Shown here: in pieces, positions 25,182 through 34,423 of the stretch
Numbering within the stretch: position 1 is the first letter of the stretch
How the letters are laid out: the number at the start of each line of letters is the position of its first letter
Source: CAWHJN01 sp963829705
GTDB taxonomy: Bacteria > Bacteroidota > Rhodothermia > Rhodothermales > BA12
Reading direction: 5' to 3'
Assembly (NCBI GenBank): GCA_963829705.1
Contig: CAWHJN010000005.1
Coordinates: 930,001 to 994,000, forward strand
DNA: 64,000 nucleotides
Notes under the pieces: model-generated
The model's input: the letters and a program-made list of their open reading frames with translations, nothing else
The model's database searches: none
Told to the model about the DNA's origin: nothing
Position numbers and translations under genes: made by a program

Positions 25182-26546
25182 ATGGATTTCAACCAGATGG
25201 GCAAGCTCATGGCGCTTGCCGGAAAACTCGACATCGACAAGATCACGAAGCTCTCCGAGAAGATCGACCTCGGCGAACTCATCGGCATCGTCTCGACGAT
25301 GGACGAGGCGACGCTGTTGAAGATGACGAAGATGCTCAAGACGAGCACGAACGGAAAAGCCGACGAGTTGCCTGCACCGAACGGGGATTTCTACGACTTC
25401 GAGAGCACGCTTACAGACGCGCAGCGCGGCATGAAAACGCGCGTGCGGGACTTCATGGAGCGCGAAGTCCGCCCCGTCATCAACGACTACTGGCAGCGCG
25501 ACGAGACGCCCCGCGACCTGCTCATCGGCGGCTTCAAGGAGCTGGATCTGATGCGCCACATCTTCCACGAAGACGGCACGCGCACGCCCGACGCGAGCGT
25601 CACCGAAGGCATCCTGACCGTCGAACTCGCCCGCGTGGACGTGTCCACCGCGACGTTTTTCGGCGTCCACGCCGGGCTCGCGCTGTGGTCGGTGGTGATG
25701 GGTGGATCGGACGAGCAGAAGAAAAAGCTGCTGCCGGACATGCTCGCGCTCGACACCATCGGCGCGTTCGGGCTGACGGAACCGCACGTCGGCAGCGGCG
25801 CGGCGGGCGGCCTCACCACGACCTGCCGCCGCGACGGCGACGCGTGGGTGCTCAACGGCCAGAAAAAGTGGATCGGCAACGCGACGTTCGCCGATTTCAT
25901 CGTGATCTGGGCACGCGAGGAGGCGACGGGGCACGTCCACGGCTTTCTCGTCCGGCAGGAAAATCCAGGCTACGCTGTCGAGAAAATCCAGGGCAAGATC
26001 GCGCTGCGGGCCGTCGAGAACGGGCTGATCACACTCACGGATTGCCGCGTCGAGGAGGCCGACCGCTTGCAGGCCGTCAAGGGCTGGCGCACCGTCGCCG
26101 ACGTGCTGCGGGCGACGCGCGCGGGGGTGGCGTGGCAGGGCGTGGGCTGCGCGCTGGGTGCGTACGAGCGCTCACTGGCGTATTCGCAGACGCGCGCGCA
26201 GTTCGGCAGGCCCATCGGCAGCTTCCAGATGATCCAGGACAAGCTCGTCCACATGCTCGCCCACGTGACGGCGATGTACGCGATGTGCCTGCGCCTCTCC
26301 CGGATGCAGGATGCGGGCATTATGCGCGACGAGCACGCCTCGCTCGCCAAAGTCTACACGGCCGCCCGCTGCCGCGACACCGTCGCGCTGGCCCGCGACC
26401 TCCACGGCGGCAACGGCATCCTGCTCGAACACGAAGTCGCCCGCTACTTCTGCGACACCGAGGCCATCTACTCCTACGAAGGCACCAACGAAATCAACAC
26501 GCTCGTCGTCGGACGGGCGATTACGGGCTTCAGCGCTTTCGTGTGA
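25182..26546 (+). CDS. Acyl-CoA dehydrogenase with N-terminal extension
   Basis: An FAD enzyme for the first beta-oxidation step. From the ATG at 25182 it is 454 residues. The dehydrogenase fold starts near residue 75 (DAQRGMKTRVRDFMEREVRP). GAFGLTEPHVGSGAAG and WVLNGQKKWIGNATFAD are the FAD/substrate motifs. FGRPIGSFQMIQDKL follows, and IYSYEGTNEINTLVVGRAI, containing the catalytic Glu, is near the end. The match to glutaryl-CoA-dehydrogenase-like members is closest by eye. Residues 1-75 are extra: a Lys/Met/Leu-rich helical segment (LDIDKITKLSEKIDLGELIG, then MTKMLK). It may be a targeting or oligomer element (inference). Confidence 0.92.
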   Translation: MDFNQMGKLMALAGKLDIDKITKLSEKIDLGELIGIVSTMDEATLLKMTKMLKTSTNGKADELPAPNGDFYDFESTLTDAQRGMKTRVRDFMEREVRPVINDYWQRDETPRDLLIGGFKELDLMRHIFHEDGTRTPDASVTEGILTVELARVDVSTATFFGVHAGLALWSVVMGGSDEQKKKLLPDMLALDTIGAFGLTEPHVGSGAAGGLTTTCRRDGDAWVLNGQKKWIGNATFADFIVIWAREEATGHVHGFLVRQENPGYAVEKIQGKIALRAVENGLITLTDCRVEEADRLQAVKGWRTVADVLRATRAGVAWQGVGCALGAYERSLAYSQTRAQFGRPIGSFQMIQDKLVHMLAHVTAMYAMCLRLSRMQDAGIMRDEHASLAKVYTAARCRDTVALARDLHGGNGILLEHEVARYFCDTEAIYSYEGTNEINTLVVGRAITGFSAFV

Positions 26547-26553
26547 TGCGGCT

Positions 26554-26622
26554 GTGGGCGGAATTCATTCCCCCTGCCGCCACCCAAGCACCTGTACGGG
26601 CGCACTTCATAACGCCCCTGCC
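26554..26622 (+). repeat. Two degenerate GTAGGGGC-type palindromes
   Basis: Two adjacent segments, 26554-26583 and 26593-26622, each read as a decayed palindrome with GGGCG...TTCAT...CGCCC-like symmetry. They resemble the perfect element at 30366-30393. They fill most of the gap before the fadN-like gene. Confidence 0.5.
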
Positions 26623-26647
26623 ACCCCGAATCAAACCCCTTGCTGAT

Positions 26648-29054
26648 ATGGAACTCGCACAGCCCGCCACTCACCGCCCCACCACCTCGCCCACCCATCC
26701 TCCTTTCCGCCATGCCGCCGTGCTGGGCGCCGGGACGATGGGCGCGCAGATCGCCGCGCACCTCGCCAACGCAGGGCTGACGGTCGATTTGCTCGACATC
26801 GCGCCGAAATCCATCGGCAAAGAGGGGCCGAACGACGCCATCGTCGAGAAGGCGTGGAAGGCGATTCAGAAGCTGTCGCCCGATCCGTTTTTCGACGAGA
26901 AGAGCAAGACACGCGTGCGGCTCGGCAACTTCGAGGACGATTTCGAGCGCATCGCGCAGGCCGACTGGATCATCGAGGTCGTCGTCGAAAAGCTCGACGT
27001 GAAGCGCGGCGTGATGGCGCGCATCGAGGAGCACGCGAGCGACGACGCCGTGATCTCGACCAACACGAGCGGCATTCCCATCCACGAGATCGCCGAGGGG
27101 CGGTCGGATGGTTTCAAGAAGCGCTTTATCGGCACGCACTTTTTCAACCCGCCGCGCTACCTCAAACTCCTCGAACTCATCCCGACAGACGACACCGACC
27201 CTGAGGTGCTGGCGCGGGTGGCGCATTTCGGGCGCGTGCATCTGGGCAAAGGCATCGTCGTCGCGCACGACGTGCCGTATTTCGTCGGCAACCGGCTGGG
27301 CGTCTACGCGATGCTGGGCGCGATGGAGTTTTTCACCTCGGGCGACTATTCCATCGAGGAGATCGACGCGCTGACGGGGCCGCTCGTCGGGCATCCCAAG
27401 AGCGCGACGTTCCGCACCGCCGACGTCGTGGGCCTTGACGTGCTGCGCGACGTGGCGACGAACCTCTACGAGAAGGCGCGGGACGACGAGAGCCGCGAGC
27501 GCTTCCGCGTGCCCGCCGTGCTGACGGGTCTGGTCGATGCCGGGGCGCTGGGCGCCAAAACGCGCGCCGGGTTCTACAAGAAAGAAGGCAAGGACATTCG
27601 CTCCATCAACCCGCAGACCGGGCAGTACGAGGACGCCAGAGACGTCCGCGTCGGCGACCTCGACGCCATCAAGAAGGCGGGCGACCTCCCCGCGCGCCTC
27701 AACGCGCTGTGGGACGACGCGGGCCGGGCAGGCGCGTTCTTCCGCCACACGACGCTCGACCTGCTGGGCTACGCCGCCCGCCGCATCCCCGAGATCACCG
27801 CCAGCCCCGCCGACGCCGACCGCGCCATCCGCTGGGGCTTCGGCTGGGAGATGGGGCCGTTCGGGATGTGGGACGCGCTGGGCTTCGAGAAGGTGCTGAA
27901 GGCGATGGACGAAAAAAGCATCGAAATCCCCGACTGGGTCAGGACGATGCAGCAGAACGGCCACACGCGGTTCTACCAGGACGGCCAGGTGTACCATCCC
28001 GAAACCGGCACGTACGTAGACGACCCACAGCCACAGGACGAATTCGGCCTCGCCGCGATCAAGAGCGATCAAAAACGCGAACGCTGGAAAAACGACGAGG
28101 CCGCCTTGCTCGACCTCGGTGATGGCGTGGCGCTCTACGAGTTCCGGTCGAAAGCCAACAGCCTCGGCTTCAACGTCGTGCGCGGCTTGATGGAATGCAT
28201 CGAGCAGGTGGAAAACGACGGCGATCTGCGCGGCCTCGTCATCGGCAACGAGGGGACAAACTTCGCCGTCGGCGCGAACCTCGGCGAGGTGGCGATGGCG
28301 GCTGCGGCGGGGCAGTGGGAGCAGGCTCGAAAAGAGCGTCCACGGCTTCCAGAAAGCCATGCAGCGCATCCGGTACGCGAGCAAGCCCGTCGTCACGTGC
28401 GTGCATCAGAAAGTGCTCGGCGGTGGGTGCGAGATGGTGATGGCGAGTCCGCAGCCCGTCGCGGCAGCCGAGAGCTACATCGGCCTTGTCGAGCTGGGCG
28501 TGGGCCTGATCCCCGCGGGCACGGGCACGACGCGGCTGGCGGCGCGGGCGTCGAACCTCGCGCCCAACGGCCACGCGAGCGAGGTGCAGAGCTTTCTGGC
28601 GAAGTACTTCGAGGTCGTGGCGGGCGCGAAGGTGGCGACGAGCGCCCGCATGGCGCAGGACTACGGTTTCCTCTCGGAAAGCGCCCGCGTGGTGATGAAC
28701 GCCGAGCGGCGCTTCCACGTGGCGAAGGAAGAGGTGCTGCGGCTGTCGAACGAAGGCTACTTCGCCCCGCCCGTCGAGGCGGCCATCCAGGTGCTCGGGC
28801 GTCCGACAGGCGCCGTTTTCGACATCGCCGTGAAGGGCTTCCAGGACGGCGGCTACGTCAGCGAGTACGACGCCTTTCTCGCCCGGCAGTTCGGCTACGC
28901 CCTCACCGGCGGTGGCTTCTCCGGCCCGCAATTCGTCCACGAAGACTACCTCATCGACCTCGAACGTGAGGTGTTCATGCGGCTGCTCGGCGAAAAGAAA
29001 ACGCAGGAGCGCATCATGGGCCTGCTCACGACGGGCAAGCCGGTCAGGAATTGA
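26648..29054 (+). CDS. 3-hydroxyacyl-CoA dehydrogenase/enoyl-CoA hydratase (FadN-type), one frameshift
   Basis: A bifunctional beta-oxidation enzyme of about 801 residues when the frame is repaired. The N-terminal NAD-binding loop is VLGAGTMGAQIAAHLANAG (about residue 22). FIGTHFFNPPRYLKLLELIP carries the catalytic His region of the dehydrogenase. The hydratase-like domain begins near residue 490 (FRSKANSLGFNVVRGLMECI). Dehydrogenase-first order is that of FadN, not of E. coli FadB. At 28324-28325 one extra G breaks the frame; removing it joins GQWEQ to LEKSVHGFQKAMQRI. The neighbours are the acyl-CoA dehydrogenase and thiolase genes, so the pathway context is clear. Confidence 0.9.
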
Positions 29055-29071
29055 GTTGGTTTTGCTCGCTG

Positions 29072-29155
29072 CGCTCGCTGATGGTTAGATGGCTGGTTTG
29101 CCGACAAAACGTCTCAACCATCTGACCAACAAACCATCCAACAAACTTTCCAATC
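29072..29155 (+). repeat. Inverted short-period repeat between the fadN-like gene and fadA
   Basis: A GATGGTT-type arm (29080-29100) is followed by a CCATC/CCAAC-rich arm (29116-29155) ending at the thiolase ATG. GGTTAGATGG pairs with CCATCTGACC with one G-T pair. The word spacing in the second arm is nearer eight than seven. It is a divergent member of the intergenic array class. Confidence 0.6.
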
Positions 29156-30343
29156 ATGCAATCCAACAACGCCTATATCGTCTCCATCGCCCGCACGGCG
29201 GTGGGCAAAGCCAAGAAAGGCGCGCTGCGCTTCGAGCGTCCCGAGGACATGGGCGCGCGCGCCGTCGAGGAGGCCGTGCGCCGCGTGCCGGGCCTGAAGC
29301 CCGAGCAGGTGGACGACGTGCTCATGGGCTGCGCGTTTCCCGAGGGGCCGCAGGGCATGAACATGGGCCGCATCATCGCCCAGAAAGCCGCCCTTCCCGA
29401 AACCGTGCCGGGCGCGACCATCAACCGGTTCTGCTCGTCGGGCCTGCAAACCATCGTCATGGCGTCGCAGAGCATCATGGCGGGCCACGCCGATGTCGTC
29501 GTCGCGGGCGGGACGGAGAGCATGAGCCTCGTTCCGATGAGCGGCTTCTTTTTCCAGCCCGACCCGGCGACTGTCGAGGAGAATCCCGAGGTGTACGTGT
29601 CGATGGGCATCACGGCGGAGAACGTCGCCCAGAAGTACAACATCTCGCGGGAAGACCAGGATCGGTTTGCGCTCCAGTCGCACCGGCGCGCGCTCGACGC
29701 CATCGAAAACGGGCGCTTCGAGGCGGAGACGTTCGGGCTGGACGTCGAGGAAACCGTCTACGACGACGGCGAAAAGGTGACGACGAAGACGACCTTCAAA
29801 ACCGACGAAGGCCCCCGCGCCGACACGTCGCTCGAAGCCCTCGGCAAGCTGCGCCCGGTCTTCCGCGTGGGCGGCACCGTCACGGCGGGCAACGCCTCGC
29901 AGACGAGCGACGGCGCGGCGGCGGCGGTGGTGATGGCCGAAGACGCGATGCGCGAACTGGAGATCGAGCCGCTTGGCCGCGTCGTCGGCTTCGCGCTCGC
30001 CGGTGTGCCGCCGGAACTGATGGGCATCGGCCCGATCGGCGCGATCCAGAAGGTGCTCAAACGCACCGGGTTGTCGCTGTCCGACATCGGCCTCGTCGAA
30101 CTCAACGAGGCTTTTGCCGCGCAGGCGCTCGCCGTGATGCGCGAGGTGGGGCTGTCGGAAGAGATCGTCAACGTCAACGGTGGCGCGATTGCGCTCGGCC
30201 ACCCGCTGGGCTGTACGGGCGCGAAACTCACCGCGACACTCCTCCACGAGATGGCGCGGCGCGGCGTCCGCTACGGCCTCTGCACGATGTGCGTGGGCGG
30301 CGGCATGGGCGCGGCGGCCGTCATCGAAAACCTGCGGGTGTGA
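29156..30343 (+). CDS. fadA: Acetyl-CoA C-acyltransferase (thiolase)
   Basis: It cleaves 3-ketoacyl-CoA to acetyl-CoA and a shortened acyl-CoA. The 395-residue length is standard. The acyl-enzyme Cys lies in TINRFCSSGLQTIVMASQSI (about residue 92). The His motif is NGGAIALGHPLGCTGAKL (about residue 345). The second active-site Cys is in GLCTMCVGGGMGAA at the end. The start at 29156 follows a pyrimidine-rich repeat. It completes the oxidation cycle with the gene upstream. Confidence 0.95.
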   Translation: MQSNNAYIVSIARTAVGKAKKGALRFERPEDMGARAVEEAVRRVPGLKPEQVDDVLMGCAFPEGPQGMNMGRIIAQKAALPETVPGATINRFCSSGLQTIVMASQSIMAGHADVVVAGGTESMSLVPMSGFFFQPDPATVEENPEVYVSMGITAENVAQKYNISREDQDRFALQSHRRALDAIENGRFEAETFGLDVEETVYDDGEKVTTKTTFKTDEGPRADTSLEALGKLRPVFRVGGTVTAGNASQTSDGAAAAVVMAEDAMRELEIEPLGRVVGFALAGVPPELMGIGPIGAIQKVLKRTGLSLSDIGLVELNEAFAAQALAVMREVGLSEEIVNVNGGAIALGHPLGCTGAKLTATLLHEMARRGVRYGLCTMCVGGGMGAAAVIENLRV

Positions 30344-30365
30344 GGGTAGGCCTTGACCCGCTTTT

Positions 30366-30393
30366 GTAGGGGCGGAATTAATTCCGCCCCTAC
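30366..30393. repeat. Perfect 28-bp intergenic palindrome
   Basis: The 14-base arm GTAGGGGCGGAATT is followed directly by its exact reverse complement. It sits 22 bases after the thiolase stop, just before the fadE start. Related but imperfect copies occur at 26554-26622, 43537-43573 and near 44435. Confidence 0.85.
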
Positions 30394-30414
30394 CGCCTCT
30401 AACCTCCAACAGCA

Positions 30415-32785
30415 ATGAAAAAGACCCTGCTCCTCACCGGTGCCGCCGCTGCCGTGCTCGGCATCCCCGCCGTGCGCCGCGCGACCGTGTCGAAAGGCAT
30501 CATGTCGGCCATGAACAAACTCGGCTTTCTGCCGACGATCTCGCCTACCGAGAAAACCGCCATCGAGGCGGGCAACGTCTGGGTGGACGGCGACCTGTTC
30601 TCGGGTCGGCCTGATTTCGGCAAGCTGCTGCGCGAGCCGTACCCGGATGTGAACGACGAGGAGCGGGCGTTTCTCGACGGGCCGGTGGAGGAGGTCTGCC
30701 GCATGGTGGACGACTGGGACGTGTTCCAGCGCCGCGACCTGCCACCCGAGGCGTGGGATTTCCTCAAAGAGCACCGCTTTTTCGGGATGATCATTCCGAA
30801 GGAATACGGCGGACTCGGCTTCCGGGCGTCGGCCAACAGCGCCGTCGTGGCGAAGCTTGGCGCGCGCTCGTACGTGCTCGGCATCACGGTGATGGTGCCC
30901 AACTCGCTCGGCCCCGCCGAACTGCTCATCCACTACGGGACGGACGAACAGAAAAACCACTACCTGCCGCGCCTCGCCTCGGGCGAAGACGTGCCGTGCT
31001 TCGCGCTTACCGAACCCGGCGCGGGATCGGACGCCGGGGCGATTTCGTCGCACGGCGAGGTGTTTTAGAGGCGACGATGGCAAGCTCTACCTGCGCCTCA
31101 ACTGGCAGAAGCGCTACATCACGCTGGCGTCCGTTTCCACCGTCCTCGGCCTCGCCTTCAAGCTGCGCGATCCGCAGAACCTGCTGGGTAAAGGGACCGA
31201 CCTCGGCATCACGTGCGCGCTCATCCCTACCGCCACCGAAGGCGTGGACGTGGGCACGCGCCACGACCCGCTCGGCGTGCCGTTCTACAACTCCCCGACG
31301 ACGGGCACGGACGTCGTCGTGCCGCTCGACGAGGCCATCATCGGTGGGCGCGACGGCGCGGGCAAGGGCTGGCGGATGCTGATGGAATGCCTCGCGGCGG
31401 GGCGCGGCATTTCCCTTCCCGCAACGGCGACGGGCGGCTCCAAGATGGTCTACCGCGTCGCGGGCGCGCACGCCGCCGTCCGCAAGCAGTTCGGGCTGCC
31501 CATCGGCAAGTTCGAGGGCGTCGAGGAGCCGCTGGCGCGCATTGGCGGGTTCACGTACATCCTCGAAGCCGCACGCCGCTACACCAACGGCGGGCTCGAC
31601 AGCGGCGCGAAACCGGCCGTCGTCGCGGCCATCATGAAGTACAACACCACCGAGCTGGCCCGCCAGATCATCAACGACGGGATGGACGTGCTGGGCGGCA
31701 ACGCCATCTCGCGCGGCCCGCGAAACGCTCTCGCACACACCTACCAGGGGATGCCGATCTCCATCACCGTCGAGGGCGCCAACATCCTTACGCGCACGCT
31801 GATGATCTTCGGGCAGGGCGCGATCCGCTGCCATCCGTACATCTTCGACGAAGTGACGGCGCTCGAAAAAAACGACCTGGCCGGGTTCGACCGGGCGTTC
31901 TGGGGGCACGTCGTCCACACGCTCCGCAACGGCGGGCGGGCAAAGCTGCTCTCCATCACACGCGGCGCGCTGGCATCGTCGCCCGTGGGGGGGCCCGCCG
32001 CGCCGTACTACCGGAAGCTGGCGTGGGCATCGTCGTCGTTCGCCTTCCTGGCGGACCTGACGCTGGCCTCGCTGGGAGGCACACTCAAACGCAAGGAGAA
32101 AATCACGGGCCGCTTCGCCGACCTCTTCTCGTGGCTCTACCTCGGCAACGCCGTGCTGACGCGCTTCGAGAAGGAGGGGCGGTTGAAGGAAGACGAGCCC
32201 TTCATGCACTGGGCGATGCAGCACGCGCTGTTTCAGATGCAAGGGGCGTTCGATGGCCTCTACGCCAACCTCGACGTGGCCGGGCTGGGATCGGTGCTGC
32301 GCGGGCCGGTCGCGCTGTGGTCGCGGCTGAACCCACTGAGTGGGCCGCCGAGTGATGACCTCGGGCACGCCGTGGCGCAGGCCATGCAGACACTCGGCGC
32401 GCAGCGCGACCGCCACACATCGGGCCTGTTCGTCTCGGACGATCCGCGCGACCCGCTGGGTCGTTTGGAGCACGCCCTGCGCCTCTGCACCGCCGCCGAA
32501 CCCCTCGAACGCCGCCTGCGCGACGCCGTGAAGGCAGGCACGCTGCCCAAGATGCGCCCCGCCGCGCTCGTGCAGAAAGCCGTCGAGGCCAGCGTCCTCA
32601 CGCCCGACGAGGCCCGGCAACTCGCCGAAGCCGAGGCGGCACGCGCAGAAGCCGTCGAGGTCGACGCGTTCCCGCTCGATGCCTACCTGGCGGGCGCCGT
32701 CGTCACCGAAGCCGTCGATGGCCTTGAGCCGGTTCAGTCGCGCGTCGAAAAGGTGCCCGCCGACGACCGCGCCGCCGTGCTGTGA
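30415..32785 (+). CDS. fadE: FadE-type acyl-CoA dehydrogenase, one frameshift
   Basis: A large acyl-CoA dehydrogenase of the E. coli FadE class, about 790 residues when repaired. It has an N-terminal hydrophobic segment (LLLTGAAAAVLGIPAV), then RFFGMIIPKEYGGLGF and CFALTEPGAGSDAGAI. The second frame continues with NWQKRYITLASVSTVLGLAF and DLGITCALIPT. VEGANILTRTLMIFGQGAIR and the C-terminal DUF1974-like region follow. The frame breaks in TTTT at 31063-31066, where TTTTAG creates a stop. Dropping one T restores FRGDDGKLYLRLNW. It follows fadA, so this organism pairs a FadN-like enzyme with a FadE-like one. Confidence 0.9.
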
Positions 32786-32918
32786 GCAGCAGAACAGGAG
32801 TGCGCCGCACAACGGTGGGTGGGGCACACGAATGACCCTGGTTCCGCGCAGACCCCGTCTTGCATCCATCTTTCGCGGGATGTATCTATCTGTATCCATT
32901 CACCTTCCGGGTACTGCC

Positions 32919-33419
32919 ATGCGCGCCTTCACACTTCTGCCTCTCCTCGTGCTGGCTTCCTGCACCGGCGCGGAAATGGCCGCCGACGACGAGGCTCCGC
33001 AGCGGCGGCGCACCGCCAACGTCGTCTACGGCGAGGACCTCGTCACGGCAGGTGACATGGACATCGAGCGGAGCCTCGCCGCGCGGGTGCCCGGCCTCGA
33101 CATGCGCTTTCACAACGGGCAGACGATGCTCATCATCCGGGGCATCAACACCATCATGGGCGACCCGCGCCCGCTCTACGTCGTCGATGGCATGACGATG
33201 GGGCGCGAATCGGGCTCGCCGTTGCGGATGCTCAACATCTACGACATCGACCGCATCGAAGTCCTCAAAGGCGCGGGCGACACGGCGCTTTACGGCGTCC
33301 AGGGCGGCAACGGCGTCATCCGTATCTGGACGCGCCGCCCGCCCCTGTTGGAGGACGACGAACCCTCTGCCCGACCCGATTCCACCCGAAGCGACTCCAC
33401 CCGAAGCGACTTCCGATAA
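32919..33419 (+). CDS. Lipoprotein consisting of a TonB-receptor plug domain only
   Basis: A 166-residue predicted lipoprotein with signal MRAFTLLPLLVLASC (acceptor Cys at about residue 15). The rest is a SusC-type plug domain without a barrel. The segments SLAARVPGLDMRF, MLIIRGINTIMGDPRPLYVV, DGMTMGRES, YDIDRIEVLKGAGDTALYG and GGNGVIRIWTRR follow the normal plug order. The C-terminus is a low-complexity tail with a tandem STRSD repeat, encoded by two near-identical 15-base units. With no barrel it cannot be a channel; it may bind a ligand, TonB or another receptor (inference). It lies inside the fatty-acid cluster. Confidence 0.8.
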   Translation: MRAFTLLPLLVLASCTGAEMAADDEAPQRRRTANVVYGEDLVTAGDMDIERSLAARVPGLDMRFHNGQTMLIIRGINTIMGDPRPLYVVDGMTMGRESGSPLRMLNIYDIDRIEVLKGAGDTALYGVQGGNGVIRIWTRRPPLLEDDEPSARPDSTRSDSTRSDFR

Positions 33420-33425
33420 TCTCTC

Positions 33426-34280
33426 ATGCCCGACCTGTTCAGCCCCGACCTCCTCGCTACTCATCACGTCGTCGTCACCGGGGGCGGCACCGGGCTGGGG
33501 CGGGCGATGGCTGAGCGCTTCGCCGCTCTCGGCGCGCGCGTGACCGTTTGCGGACGTCGCCCCGAGCCGCTCGAAGAAACAGCGGCGGCCATCCGGGAAG
33601 CGGGGGGCGTGGCGGCAGGCATCTCGTGCAACGTGCGCGAGGCCGCGAGTGTCGAGGCGATGCTCGTGGAAGCCGAAGCAAAACAGGGGCCGCTGACGGC
33701 CCTCGTCAACAACGCCGCCGCCAACTTCCTCGCGCCCACGCACACGCTCACACCGGGCGGCTTCGACGCCATCGTGCAGACCAACCTCTACGGCACGTTT
33801 TACTGCACGCAGGGCGTCGGGCGGCGGTGGATCGAGCGTGGCACGAAAGGGGCCGTCGTCTCGATTGTGACGACCTACGCCGAGACGGGCAGCGCCTTCG
33901 TCGTGCCCAGTGCGATGAGCAAGGCGGGCATCGTGGCGATGACGACGTCGCTGGCGGCGGAGTGGGGCGTGTACGGCATCCGCCTGAACGCGATCGCCCC
34001 TGGCCCTTTTCCCACCGAGGGCGCGTGGAGCCGCCTCGTGCCCGATCCGAAGTTCAAGGAAACCATGCGCCGCCGCGTGCCGCTGGGCCGCTTCGGCGAG
34101 CCCGAAGAGTTGGGCAACGCCGCCGCGTTCCTGCTGTCGGATCTGTCGAGCTACCTGACCGGTCACGTCCTCACGCTCGACGGCGGCGAAGCGCTCGCCG
34201 CGGGTGGCCAGTTCAACGACCTTATCCGGATGCCGCGCGAGCAGGTCGAGGGGCTGATGGCGGCGATGCGGAAGGGGTAG
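33426..34280 (+). CDS. SDR-family 2,4-dienoyl-CoA reductase (DECR1-like)
   Basis: A 284-residue short-chain dehydrogenase that would remove double bases of 2,4-dienoyl-CoA with NADPH during oxidation of unsaturated fatty acids. VVVTGGGTGLGRAMAERFAA is the cofactor loop and ALVNNAAANFLAP the NNAG-type motif. The usual Tyr-x-x-x-Lys is replaced by SAMSK inside GSAFVVPSAMSKAGIVAMT. This layout and the later LTLDGGEALAAGGQFNDL match mitochondrial DECR1-type reductases, which use a different catalytic Tyr/Lys arrangement. It starts six bases after the plug lipoprotein gene. It is unrelated to the flavin-type E. coli FadH. Confidence 0.85.
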   Translation: MPDLFSPDLLATHHVVVTGGGTGLGRAMAERFAALGARVTVCGRRPEPLEETAAAIREAGGVAAGISCNVREAASVEAMLVEAEAKQGPLTALVNNAAANFLAPTHTLTPGGFDAIVQTNLYGTFYCTQGVGRRWIERGTKGAVVSIVTTYAETGSAFVVPSAMSKAGIVAMTTSLAAEWGVYGIRLNAIAPGPFPTEGAWSRLVPDPKFKETMRRRVPLGRFGEPEELGNAAAFLLSDLSSYLTGHVLTLDGGEALAAGGQFNDLIRMPREQVEGLMAAMRKG

Positions 34281-34423
34281 AACGCCCGACGAGGATTTAA
34301 ACGCTGCGCCGCCGCGACGATAAGGGAATGACCCGAGTGTCCTCTTTCCCGAACCGCGACGCGGGCGCAGGTGCGTTCCGCGCGCCGAGAGGGCCTGTTG
34401 CCACCCACGACTGCCCCCGACGT

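Noticed and set aside
23115..26546. A 1143-codon frame reading from inside the tetR gene to the end of the acyl-CoA dehydrogenase gene
   Set aside because: Only the part after 25182 is protein-like. The earlier part is out of frame with the tetR and ligase genes.
31061..31070. Programmed frameshifting at TTTTAG in the fadE gene
   Set aside because: The site superficially resembles a slippery run before a stop. But similar +1 breaks occur in many unrelated genes here, so a sequence error is more likely.
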